A stretch of 64,000 bases of DNA from Owenia fusiformis (Eukaryota > Annelida > Polychaeta > Sabellida > Oweniidae): positions 7,400,571 through 7,464,570 of the forward strand of contig CAIIXF020000011.1 in NCBI GenBank assembly GCA_903813345.2, given 5' to 3'. Each line of letters begins with the position of its first letter. The first letter of the stretch is position 1. The notes beneath the pieces were generated by a model. The model did not search any database, was not told the DNA's origin, and saw only the letters and a program-made list of their open reading frames with translations. The position numbers were made by a program, and so were the translations under genes. Shown in pieces: positions 50,901 to 64,000 of this stretch.

Positions 50901-53345
50901 ATTTGAGATACATATGCTCCATATTTTGGAAGTTATTAAGGTGAGATATGGTCACCCCTGGAACGTCAGAAGCCAAAATGAGAATTAATATTTTTTAAAT
51001 TGTACAATCATTTTTCTACTTCTTATTAGTAATATTATGACAAAGCAAGAGTACATACACCATTTTGAGTATATTTGAGATACAAATGCTCAATATTTTG
51101 GAAGTTATTAAGGTGAGATATGGTCACCCCTGGAACGTCAGAAGCCAAAATGAGAATTAATATTTTTTAAAATGTACAATCATTTTTCCACTTCTTATTA
51201 GTAATATTATGACATAGCAAGAGTACATACACCATTTTGAGCACAATTGAGATACATATGCTCCATATTTTGGAAGTTATTAAGGTGAGATATGGTCACC
51301 CCTGGGACGTCAGAAGCCAAAATGAGAATTAATATTTTTTAAAATTTACAATCATTTTTCTACTTCTTATTAGTAATATTATGACAAAGCAAGAGTACAT
51401 GCACCATTTTGAGTACATTTGAGATACATATGCTCCATATTTTGGAAGTTAATCATGTGAGATATGGTCACCCCTATCCTGCATGATGCCACAATTTTAA
51501 ATTTCAAGAATTTTTTTCTCCCCAGGTACAAAAGCTATTGATCCAATTTTAAGTATGTGGTATGAACATATATAGGTCCTTCAGAATGAATTTTTTCAGT
51601 ACATTTCGTACCTTAACGAATCTAAAATAAGTTATTACACGTGGTAGAAGTATGAAAATAGGTGGCGCCCCTGTAGTGAATTTCAAAATATGCCCTTATT
51701 TTCACCCTAATTCACACAAAAAATTCATACTGATTGTAAATAATGTTTTTGATAAGATTTTATTAGTATTTCAATGTCATTTTACTATTAAGATGTGTTA
51801 AAAATTATTTTATACCCCTACCCCCTGTTTTAAAATGAATAGATGGCGCCTCTTTAACTGCCCATAGCGAATTAACTTACCACACATTTTTACTCAAGTT
51901 AGGATAATTTACTCTAGAGAGTGTCTGGAACAAAATGATACCCTCAAACCTTTTTTACTAGCCGATCACCGAAATCGGAGCTGGGGACAGCACTATAAGC
52001 AAAATAGTTATCAGATTAGAATTATTTTAAGTACAATTTAAATGTTCTGCTCACTCACTAAGAAAACAAACAGATCTAATCTTTTATTTCCCATGCAATC
52101 ATACATGTTGATGTCATGAATCACATTAGACTATTTGTAATTACATGTACTTAAGTTTATCTTCTGAACATCTTGATTCAGAAACTTCGGAAAGGAAAGG
52201 ATGTTTCAATATATGCTAACACCCCTACTTTATATATTGAACTAATCCAATGTACTATATGATATGTATCTTTACCTGTTTGAATCACTTATGACTTACT
52301 ACTTATTGCTCTTAAGTCCATCTTCTCAAGATGCCTGAATGAAGTTTACTCTATTAAACTTACTTACTATAGCGTTATGTATCAATTACCAGTCAACAAC
52401 GAACAGTATTGAAACAACTACCTGCAAAGTGTCCTTTTGGATCTCTGTATTTCATGACCTCAATAGCAGGGGATTCCCCTTCATCGTCAGCATTTCCTTT
52501 AAAACTGGGAGATTTTGCCCTGAGATTTTGTACTATTTGCCTGTACCATTTCTCCCATGATTTCCAGGTGAAATATTTATTGCGAAGTTCTAGTGCACTG
52601 CTGAGGATCCTGTAAAGAATATAGAGCATTTATCTCAACCAGTCCTGTGCAATGCCACATTAATATGTATTAACTTGTCCCATATTCTCTCTAATGAGAA
52701 AATATCAATTTGGAAACCAGACAATACACTCGGGCCAAGAAGCCAGCTTTTGCCTAGGGGGGTCACTGTTTTAAAAATTCAAGGGGCATTCACATTTGAC
52801 ATATTTAGCCGTAAAAATGGCCAAAATTGCTTGAAAATTATCCAGAATGATGAAAAAACTGCTGCATGATTTTGAAAGAATTTTTGGCCGGGGGGGGGGG
52901 GGGGGCGCTATGTGCCTGACATTCATTAGAGAGAAACAGTATATGTGAAAATACATGTAAGATACATGAGAGAAAATGAAAATGTTATTCTGCAATATAT
53001 GCTACTTGAATTGATAAAAAGAGTAAAATCATCAAGAAAACATGTAAACCATACAGTCATGCAACTGCCCTCACATTCACAATTTCATAAAATGCCATAA
53101 AAGTGAATAATGTGTTTGAAAGTACAACACCTACATTCTAATTTCAGAAACTGAAATGTTGATAGATAAACAATAAATGTAAAGAGAGACATTTTAGACT
53201 GGCAAGGCATTGATTCTTACTTTCTTAAAGCTTGACTTCTCTCTGTGGACGGAGAGTCCATGTACTTAGAGATCATATACTGGGCAGGGACGGCTAGTAT
53301 GAGCAAACTAAGCTGTAGGACTGCCCACCTATCTAACTGAGGCAT
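35926..53345 (-). CDS. YccV/HspQ-like domain protein, six exons
   Basis: Exons, read on the minus strand: 53345-53221, 52609-52422, 37232-37114, 36688-36644, 36378-36268 and 36021-35926 (stop TAG). All junctions are GT/AG and the phases join, giving 227 residues. Residues 8-22 are a hydrophobic segment (WAVLQLSLLILAV), either a membrane anchor or a signal. From about residue 117 (KYRVGQVIKHKIWGYRGVII) to the end (LVDTRDR, TTYVPQENIEI, MRPWLNALYPHD) it matches the YccV-like fold that bacterial HspQ and the C-terminus of FBXO21 share. In those families the domain is linked to protein turnover; the role here is unknown. An acceptor-like TTTTCAG sits right before the ATG, so an upstream 5' exon is likely. 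Intron 2 contains the 14.9-kb LTR element nest, while the other introns look ordinary. Confidence 0.85.
37542..37546 (+). repeat. Target-site duplication, left (ACTAC)
   Basis: ACTAC immediately precedes the 5' LTR and is repeated right after the 3' LTR at 52417-52421. On the gene's strand it reads GTAGT, the first five bases of intron 2. Confidence 0.95.
37547..37761 (+). repeat. 5' LTR (215 bp)
   Basis: Starts TGTTTCAATA and ends TATTGAAACA, a perfect 10-bp terminal inverted repeat. It matches the 3' LTR except at three sites (A/T, A/G, G/A). Confidence 0.95.
37762..37778 (+). promoter_or_regulatory. Probable primer-binding site
   Basis: TGGTGGCAGCATAGTGG directly follows the 5' LTR, where minus-strand synthesis is primed in LTR elements. 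Starting with TGG fits pairing with a tRNA 3' CCA end. I did not assign the tRNA. Confidence 0.7.
37826..38757 (+). CDS. gag: Gag part of the retrotransposon polyprotein, interrupted
   Basis: Starts 65 bases after the LTR with ATGGAGGAAGTTG and runs about 310 residues before the nested insertion at 38761. A capsid-like region (about 45-200) contains WKLWKQQWNNY, as in Ty3/gypsy Gag of invertebrates. A cysteine-rich nucleic-acid-binding end has CKFC at 228-231 and CRLCKKRNHFAEKC at about 249-262, the C-x2-C-x4-H-x4-C knuckle pattern with slightly altered spacing. The frame happens to stay open through the inserted 15-bp repeats to 38989, so the last 76 residues of that longer frame belong to the insertion and not to Gag. 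Gag and Pol would have been one continuous frame across the insertion site. Confidence 0.85.
38752..38760 (+). repeat. Target-site duplication, left (AGGCAACAC)
   Basis: Nine bases immediately before the nested element, repeated exactly at 45532-45540. Reading across the pair with one copy removed restores the retrotransposon frame. Confidence 0.95.
40377..41369. mobile_element. Mariner-derived foldback element (993 bp)
   Basis: Terminal inverted repeats CAGGGTGACCGGAAAAAAA (40377) and its complement end at 41369, flanked by TA. Arms of about 350 bp carry inverted copies of the same mariner/Tc1 transposase C-terminal piece. The minus strand at about 40737-40537 reads PPDFFLWGNLKDNVYQNNPE, and the plus strand at about 41000-41095 reads a diverged version. 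Both are short and broken, so the element is non-autonomous. Confidence 0.85.
40537..40737 (-). pseudogene. Mariner/Tc1 transposase C-terminal fragment
   Basis: About 66 residues contain PPDFFLWGNLKDNVYQNNPE, the conserved region around the last catalytic acid in mariner-type DDE/D transposases of arthropods and other invertebrates. The N-terminal DNA-binding half and the first two catalytic acids are absent. A second, inverted and more damaged copy (ADFFLYGYLKDNLYQNNP, about 41000-41095, plus strand) sits in the opposite arm. Both are remnants. Confidence 0.8.
41414..41606. repeat. Dispersed repeat with CAGGGGCGGATC end
   Basis: Starts CAGGGGCGGATCTGGG and ends GGGTTCGCCAGTG, roughly inverted. 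It shares GGCCTTAAAAGGCC with the repeat at 34450-34640. Probably a small non-autonomous DNA element inside copy C. Confidence 0.6.
42000..42560. repeat. Dispersed repeats: GCGTGACA family and an AACGCTCCG segment
   Basis: 42068-42300 is related to 21450-21720. At about 42493-42545 AAACGCTCCGAAG and GGACACCGTGTATAC resemble one end of the element at 25371-26655. Confidence 0.6.
42890..43400. other. Locally GC-rich segment, no gene assigned
   Basis: Around 42985-43060 and 43250-43370 the sequence is GC-rich with inverted CCGTAGAAAT / ATTCTACGGCG and GACCGCACGG / CCGTGCGGC motifs, suggesting another inverted-repeat element inside copy C. No motif in the short frames is recognisable. Confidence 0.45.
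43897..44309. mobile_element. Foldback element related to 9806-10533 (about 413 bp)
   Basis: Outer arms GACCGTTAATT / AATTAACGGTC and inner arms with TCTCATACTGCACCG and its complement pair around a centre at about 44105 (CTGTTAGAAGG...). Shared segments such as TTTTGGTCCCCA and AAGTTTGAAGAAAAACGGT link it to the element at 9806-10533. Confidence 0.8.
45161..45245 (+). other. Possible captured first exon, speculative
   Basis: ATG at 45161 opens a 28-codon frame (MLAAVLNFHQEGVRFVLDNA) that passes a GTAGAA near 45230. It faintly resembles the FQREGV-type start of helicase-like domains, but this is too short to support homology. Noted because a 5.5-kb foreign segment inside a transposon may include captured host DNA. 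Confidence 0.12.
45532..45540 (+). repeat. Target-site duplication, right (AGGCAACAC)
   Basis: Exact repeat of 38752-38760 directly after the final GGGTTGACCCC of copy C. Confidence 0.95.
45541..47605 (+). pseudogene. pol: Pol remnant: protease, reverse transcriptase, RNase H, C-terminal tail
   Basis: The protease active site DSGASVNIIP is at about 45557-45590. The reverse transcriptase follows in two frames: 45541-46117 (ends in an early stop after NGDLRIV) and 46144-46875 (substrate motif CPFGLS; catalytic IADDILVYG at about 46410). RNase H signs follow (IEKELLAV at about 46960; then RLSKYDVEIIYQPGKL). The last clear segment before 47400 matches the zinc-binding linker and early integrase region. 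The integrase core is missing, and a short tail with PRPQRTRNAPAYLKDYV ends at 47605. At least four frame breaks (near 46110, 46860, 47000, 47200) and the integrase deletion make it a dead copy. It would have been one frame with Gag. Confidence 0.9.
47829..51993. mobile_element. Foldback element of 4.2 kb with 172-bp repeats in both arms
   Basis: Flanked by TA. It begins GTGCTGTCCCCAGCTCCG and ends in the exact complement. Terminal arms of about 515 bp (47829-48345 and 51475-51993) are nearly perfect inverted copies. Inside them are tandem units of about 172 bp (marked by GGGGTGACCATATCTCAC and AATATTACTAATAAGAAG), about five on the left (48346-49200) and seven on the right in inverse orientation (50270-51470). 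Pairing continues inward to about 49380 and 49990, leaving a loop of about 600 bp. No gene. The TA duplication suggests Tc1/mariner-type mobilisation. Confidence 0.9.
52188..52201 (+). promoter_or_regulatory. Polypurine tract of the retrotransposon
   Basis: CGGAAAGGAAAGGA lies directly before the 3' LTR, the usual place of the plus-strand primer in LTR elements. Confidence 0.85.
52202..52416 (+). repeat. 3' LTR (215 bp)
   Basis: Same TGTTTCAATA...TATTGAAACA ends as the 5' LTR, three substitutions apart (about 98.6 percent identity). Confidence 0.95.
52417..52421 (+). repeat. Target-site duplication, right (ACTAC), forming the intron 2 donor
   Basis: Read on the minus strand it is GTAGT, the first five intron bases after exon 2 of the YccV-domain gene (exon ends GCAG at 52422). 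Confidence 0.9.
52736..52915. mobile_element. Small hAT-like repeat with poly-G tract, second copy
   Basis: Shares TTCACATTTGACA, CTGCATGATTTTGAAA and TTTTTGGCC plus a G run (16 G at 52890-52905) with 32577-32785. It lies in intron 1 of the YccV-domain gene. Confidence 0.65.
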
Positions 53346-54929
53346 CTGAAAAGTAAAACAGGGCTAAATATCAATTCGTACATGACTGTATTCACGCCTT
53401 CTATAAACTGTCAACAAAGTCAACATTTCACCCGGGGTATATTCGCGAACAATGCCCCTGGCAGGAAGGTGCTGCGCCCACTTGCTTTAATGCTGTGGAG
53501 ATCACTGAAGTAAATAATAGTATCAACAGCCTGCCCAGATAACTCACGTTGTACAGAATGTTTCCCTAAAGCATGGTTCAGTTCTAAGTTCAGATAAAAG
53601 TTTATAACAAACATTATATATATGCATCAATTTATGAACAAAAGGAAACATGACCCAATAGACCTCATGGAATAATTTAATACATTTTGTACATAATATT
53701 CACCAAAGCTGTGACTACTATTGAAATTTTGGGAGTTTCAACCATGATAATTTTGAAGTCATGCTTCAAAAACAGCAGAAAAGAATTAATTTTTGTAGCT
53801 AAATGACAAATAAAAATAATACCAAAGATAACATGTACATTAATCTCGCTACAAGCCCTTGCACAACTGTGTGAGAAGGTGTTTAGTCAAGTAGAGGGGG
53901 TCACAGAGGTAATGTAGCTAGACTACATGTATATGTTTCTGCTTTCTTTATACACATAATTTTATTCTGGTTCATTGATTCATTGATTGCTTGTTTTTTC
54001 AAAAACAAATATTTCCATTCAGTTCAGCACATACATTGTAGCATGAACTCAAATCCATCATAAGTTCATAACAAAACATGAATGAATATGTCGTACCAGG
54101 GACGTCGGATCACATTTGAAAAGGGGGTACATTTTCAAAAAAATTAGATGGCGCGGTTACTACCTTCTTGGGGAGTTAGGGGGCATGCTCCCCCGGGAAA
54201 TGTTTTTTCAAGGACATTTTTGGTGCAATCTGAGCGTTTTCAATGACTATATATAAATAGTTCTTTCCTGATAAAACTAAATCTATCAGATTAATATTGA
54301 AACTAAGCTTACCCGTTGGTACAAGCTGAGGATCTGGGATTTTGTGTTTGGGGGGGGGGCGCTTGATAGTGGCTGTGAGGGAACCGAACCATGACGAGTG
54401 AGCGCAGAGAATAACGGCCAGAATGGGAGGATCTGGTGGGTTCACCCCACAAAAAATTTCGAAAATCGAAAATCATTCGCTGCATTCTGAACAATTTCAT
54501 AGCAAATTATCCTACATATAAAATCATTACTTTGTATAATAAAGACGTTGGTTTGGGAGGAGGTGGGGCATCGTGGGCACTCCCCTTGAATCCGCCATTG
54601 GGTACCCTAATAGATAGTAAAAATATCCCTACTACCACATACCGTCAATGTTATGTGTGTGGCATGTGGGAGGCATAACCTGTACATACATACAGTATGC
54701 AAACATTCCCTTATCTCTCTTGAGAATTCATTCGGACAGGCCTTATCCTGTCCTCCCATGTTTGTTTACAGCTTTATGTTTATGTTTTATGGGTAACATC
54801 TCCAAATACTGTTTGTGGCTCAGATTTCAGGACAAGCTTGTTGACAGAGCTTGGATGCAAGACTTACCATTTTAAGGAATAAATTGATACTTCACAATCA
54901 CATGTATTACATGTCGATGGAATCACATG
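53346..54929. other. Upstream flank of the YccV-domain gene; repeats at 53700-53760 and 54100-54610
   Basis: No gene recognised. 53700-53760 shares GGGAGTTTCAACCATG with the repeat at 21880 and 57770. 54100-54610 has CAGGGACGTCGGATCACATT at its left, a G/C tract (about 54352-54361) and GGGCACTCCCCTTGAATCCG at its right, resembling worn non-autonomous DNA elements. Confidence 0.5.
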
Positions 54930-54930
54930 C

Positions 54931-55927
54931 TATCTATTGCAAGACTTATGCCTGGCACAACCGTCACCATGTTATTAAGTGTTTTTAAGTTTCACAAGGA
55001 TCCTGCCATGACTGTGGTAGTGTTATCGTGAAAGCCTGATATGACCGTGACAATGGTTGCAAGGCCTGTCATGACCGTGGTAATGTTAAAGCCTGATATG
55101 ACCGTGACAATGTTTACGTTCTTGAATAAGAATTATTATAGTTTGTGGAAATGAATTATGGTTTAAATTTACATATTTTAAACGATGAATTTTCATTACG
55201 GTATTCTCATGCTACTAAAGGTCATTTAATAGTACCTTTGTCACGGTCATATTGTGCTTTAACATTACCACGGTCAAGACAGGACTTGCAACCATTGTCA
55301 CGGTCATATCAGGCTTTAACATTAGGCTTTAACATTATCAGGCTTTAACATTAGGCTCTAACTTTATCAGACTTTAACATTACCATGGTCATGACAGCCC
55401 TTGCAACCACTGTCACTGTCAAATCAGGCTTTAACATTAGGCTTTAACATTATCAGGCTTTAACATTACCAGGTCATGACAGGCCTTGCATCCAATGTCA
55501 CGGTCATATCAGGCTTTAACATTACCATGGTTATGACAGGCTTGCAACCATTGTCACGGTCATATAAGGCTTTAACATTACCACGGTTATGACAGGCTTG
55601 CAACCATTGTCACGGTCATACAGTATCAGGCTTAAACATTACCACGGTCATGACAGGCCTTGCAATATAATATAGCATTGTCACGGTCATATCAGGCTTT
55701 AACATTACCACGGCCTTGCAATATAATATAGCATTGTCACGGTTATAACAGGCTTTCACGATATCACTACCACTAGTGGAAACAAATATCCAAATTTTAA
55801 AAATCAACAAATGCTAAAGCCTTCTACAAGGCTACACTACCACGGTCATGGCAGGATCCTTGCACAACTTAAAAACACTAAATAACATGGTGACGGTTGT
55901 GTCAGGGATAAGTCTTGCAACAGATAG
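54931..55927. mobile_element. Foldback element (about 1 kb) with about 57-bp repeats in its arms
   Basis: TATCTATTGCAAGACTTATG (54931) pairs with the complement ending at 55927. The arms continue with AACCGTCACCATG and CACGGTCAT motifs. The inner arms are tandem units of about 57 bp (TTACCACGGTCATGACAGG ... CAACCATTGTCACGG), about two on the left (54990-55125) and eight on the right (55240-55760), so the arms are unequal. A unique centre lies at about 55130-55235. No gene. Confidence 0.9.
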
Positions 55928-56560
55928 GGTCTCGAATTGCATATGTCACTGTTTACAATTTGTATGCAAGCTGTAAAAGTTTTTACAAAATTTCACCAAT
56001 TTCTAAATATAAATAATAGCTAACCTTGATTTAAAACTGCCAGTCGAAATACCCCACAGAGGATTTAGGTCTCTTCTTCCAATTTTTTGTTATCTTATCA
56101 TGTCAAGATTTATCGTGGCTGTGCATTCAGCCTGTAAATAAGGGAAATTCTGGAGCAAATGAAAAAGTGACACGACCATATTTTGATGCCAGAAGTGAAT
56201 AAGACGTCCATGATTTACGACTTATGATAAGGATTAATTGCATAAAGAATGGTTTATTGTGGAATAGCTACGATCGATGATCATAAATACTGAAATTTCT
56301 TTGTTCAATTGTTTGTTTATTTTTATTGATTTCAATATTTACGACGACTCTTTTGTAACACAAAATATGGCGGGAAATTCAAAAGCCCTAAATCTGAATA
56401 TAGCTTTTCACGATTCCATCACATTTGATTTTAGTTGGTCTGACATGTTTCAAAGATTTAAAGAATAATTTCAAACATTTGATTTTGATAATGTCATTTA
56501 GAAGATAATTTTTCCTACTGTTCACTAAAAATCACATTTGATTACAGGTGAGTTCGCAAG
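55928..56560. other. Upstream region of the cathepsin L gene
   Basis: AT-rich, no repeats or genes recognised; probably distal promoter. Confidence 0.4.
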
Positions 56561-56570
56561 TCATACTTCT

Positions 56571-56616
56571 GTCACGTGACGAGTCATATGACAATGCATC
56601 ACATGATCACATGACT
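56571..56616 (+). promoter_or_regulatory. Cluster of CLEAR/E-box-like sites upstream of cathepsin L
   Basis: GTCACGTGAC at 56571-56580 is identical to the palindromic CLEAR consensus bound by TFEB/TFE3/MITF factors that control lysosomal genes in vertebrates. Within the next 36 bp come TCATATGAC, ATCACATGAT and ATCACATGAC, three more E-box variants. The cluster lies about 130 bp before a candidate 5' untranslated exon end. Regulation by a TFEB/HLH-30 homologue is inference. Confidence 0.6.
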
Positions 56617-56639
56617 GACCGCTTCCATAACTTTGCACT

Positions 56640-56715
56640 CAAAAGGTAAGGAACTTTCTTTGTGTCCTCATTCAGGTGACTTGGAGTGAAAAGACGTAGT
56701 ACAGAAGTGGTACAG
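56640..56715 (+). other. Predicted 5' untranslated exon of cathepsin L
   Basis: A strong donor follows 56715 (GTACAG then GTAAGG), and the first coding exon opens with an acceptor (TTTATTTCCAG) ending at 58070. A second donor/acceptor pair (AAAAG/GTAAGG at 56646 and TTCATTCAG at about 56676) could split this exon further. No ATG-initiated long frame is present. Placement rests on splice signals only. Confidence 0.4.
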
Positions 56716-57629
56716 GTAAGGAAAAATACGCGAAGAACAACTTCTGCAACTTTGGTAACGTTTGTTGATGTAGAATAGGTGTTATTTCACTTCAAATTTC
56801 AGTTGTGTTCTTTTTTTGTTTTTATATTTTTGAGTCATGATGATGAAATGAGTCAATGTTTTGAGATATTTGATGACATTGTTACTGTTAGTGTAGAGAA
56901 ATATTACAAAAGGTCTCTGTTTCATAAATGTCCATAAGTGAAGTCCTTGGAAGAAGGTATAAGCCAAGGTGATTAAAAACTTTCATGGATTTGCTCACAA
57001 GTCTCATGGGCCAAGCCCATGATTTGCTTGATAGAAGTACAATCTGCACTGAGTTCACTTTTCTTGTTCTCGATTTTCCCATTAACGCAAACGTGAAAAC
57101 GTGAATGAGCTCTCATCAATAAAGTTTTGAGGGATTTAGAGAAGATGTTCGTTGGACGTATAGAGTTAGATTGGGCATTTTAGTATAGCAGTGCATGTCA
57201 ATGGCGCGGCGTAATGTCATATACACATAAAACGGCATTGCATTCTCTCAAAATTTAGAGAAAAGTTTTTTATATTAAATTGCACCACACTTAAAAAAAG
57301 GATATTCTGAAAAAAATAGCCAATGATTTACATTTTATCAATATATATTAGTTGGAATTTTGTATTTTAAAATGCCCCAGAAATGCAATCTCATTTTCAA
57401 ATTTCCTTGGGAGAGAAAACCCCCAGAAGCTTGTTTGCTTCGCTCAATTGTGGCGTACACTCACAAAATACCCACGCTACTCCACTGATGTGGGAAGACA
57501 TAAAAATTAACAAGCATTATAGTCTGAAAAAATAAAGATATTAAGACTTGATAACACTTAAAGTTAAACAAATGCAAAGTTAGTCTGCATGTAACCAGTG
57601 CTCTCCCAATCAAAGAAGTGTGACTGTGA

Positions 57630-57800
57630 GACAAGACAAGTAACAACTTTGAATTTGAAAAATAAGCAGTTGAATGACCACATTGCAACATTATATGGAA
57701 CTGCCCTAACTTTTGTATATTTCAGATAGTTAGGTAATGTACTGTGAATCTGTGGCCTCTGTAATTTAGGGAGTTTCAGCCATGTTAGTTTTAGCTATAT
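57630..57800. repeat. Partial copy of the 21730-22119 repeat
   Basis: Shares CAACTTTGAATTTGAAAAAT-type sequence, CTAACTTTTGTATATTTCAG and GTTTCAGCCATGTTA with the MITE centre at 21770-21920. It lies within the putative first intron. Confidence 0.6.
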
Positions 57801-58082
57801 TTAGCTGAAAAACATCAAAATAATAGAGATCTGACTGTCACAAGTCTATAGACCAGACACCAAACAATACCAAGGAAATAAGAAGACATAACGGGGAAAA
57901 TAACAACAAAAGCAAATCAACAAACATTATCAGACAATCAATAATCATAGCTGGAACCACTACATGTACATTTGTGTCTTGTGCTAAAATTCAATGCATT
58001 TTATCTTGATAGAATGCAAGTTTCATATCCAAAAGAGAGCTTTCATTAAATCTCACTGTTTTATTTCCAGAATAGAAGAAAC

Positions 58083-63449
<5,367 letters not shown>

Positions 63450-64000
63450 ATAACTCAATTTAATGTGTAAGTTGCCATTAGTGCAAGAAAGCACAAAATT
63501 TAACAAATGGTGTCCATAATGTTATTTAAGTTTTTATGCATGCCTCTCATTTTAATGTTTTATCGTGTACATATTCAGTCTTTAATAGAAAAAGAAGGAT
63601 GTGATGAAACTATTTTTGTGATCTTTGCTGTTCTGTGCAAACAAAATTGACCTTTAATTAATATGATGTTAATCAATCCATTTTGTGTTTTTCAGATATA
63701 TTTCCAGCTGAAGAAAAAAATTGCAGTGAAAAACATTTGTGATTTTGATCTAAATATGATCTAGATCTACCTAAATATGATCTAGGTGTTATATTTACTT
63801 CAATGGAAAACTAAACAACCACATTATCAGGAAAATAGGAACATATAAACTATGAAAACCCATCACAGTGTTATAAGTTTGCATAATTTGTCAGTTTGGA
63901 TTGATTTAATCAATATTCACAAACTAAGTAAACTTTTTAATACTCAAGCTTTAGAAATTGAGTTTTTTGCTATGTAATGGTGCACAGTATTTTTCATGTT
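63450..64000 (+). other. 3' flank of cathepsin L
   Basis: Contains the 3' untranslated region. No canonical AATAAA was seen near the stop; the possible weaker signal TTTAATAGAAAA lies at about 63582. The rest is AT-rich without features. Confidence 0.4.

Larger units (their letters stand above)
37547..52416 (+). mobile_element. Ty3/gypsy-type LTR retrotransposon carrying nested insertions
   Basis: It is bounded by two 215-bp LTRs that differ at three positions, with a 5-bp target duplication. It is antisense to the YccV-domain gene. Removing the insertions at 38761-45531 and 47829-51993 leaves only about 3.9 kb. It retains gag with a zinc knuckle, protease, reverse transcriptase and RNase H remnants, but most of the integrase is missing. 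Together with several frame breaks this makes it non-autonomous. The near-identical LTRs indicate recent insertion. Confidence 0.95.

Noticed and set aside
47829-51993. A second pair of LTRs or a LINE
   Set aside because: The repeats are inverted, not direct, with a TA duplication and no coding domains, so a foldback DNA element fits better.

Overview
The window is animal nuclear DNA. Its genes are interrupted by introns with GT/AG borders, it is AT-rich, and most of its length is transposable elements, foldback (inverted-repeat) elements and minisatellites. An intron-bearing cathepsin L and a Ty3/gypsy-type LTR element fit a marine invertebrate. A bivalve or other lophotrochozoan is my best guess, but that is inference and no species can be named.

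Host genes. (1) A six-exon minus-strand gene (53345 down to 35926) encodes a 227-residue protein with an N-terminal hydrophobic segment and a C-terminal YccV/HspQ-like domain. None of its exons is a long open frame, and it was assembled from splice sites. (2) An ankyrin-repeat gene (32877-34333, plus) runs convergently towards it and has a frameshift near its start. (3) A six-exon cathepsin L gene (58083-63449, plus) lies downstream of a cluster of CLEAR/E-box-like sites at 56571-56616.

Layout. 1-3525 and 11291-14300 are two copies of a unit with a unique leader of about 1 kb and a 39-bp minisatellite. Between them lies a DNA transposon of about 4.2 kb (4591-8797) with a two-exon transposase-like gene, followed by two abutting inverted repeats. 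14.3-30.6 kb is packed with small terminal-inverted-repeat elements, including two about 1.1-kb elements whose inverted arms are made of 15-bp tandem repeats. 30.6-36 kb holds the ankyrin gene and more repeats. 37.5-52.4 kb is a nest of insertions. An LTR retrotransposon (37547-52416; 215-bp LTRs, target duplication ACTAC) sits 5 bp inside intron 2 of the YccV-domain gene. It is itself interrupted by a 6.8-kb member of the 15-bp-arm family (38761-45531, 9-bp target duplication), which holds a mariner-derived foldback element, and by a 4.2-kb near-palindrome (47829-51993) built of 172-bp repeats. 54.9-55.9 kb is another palindromic element with about 57-bp repeats in its arms.

The least described feature is the family with 15-bp tandem-repeat arms (three copies here, 3 to 8 repeats per arm), together with the wider pattern that three apparently unrelated families share the same design of inverted arms built from tandem repeats. 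No complete autonomous element, CRISPR array, rRNA or convincing tRNA gene was seen.
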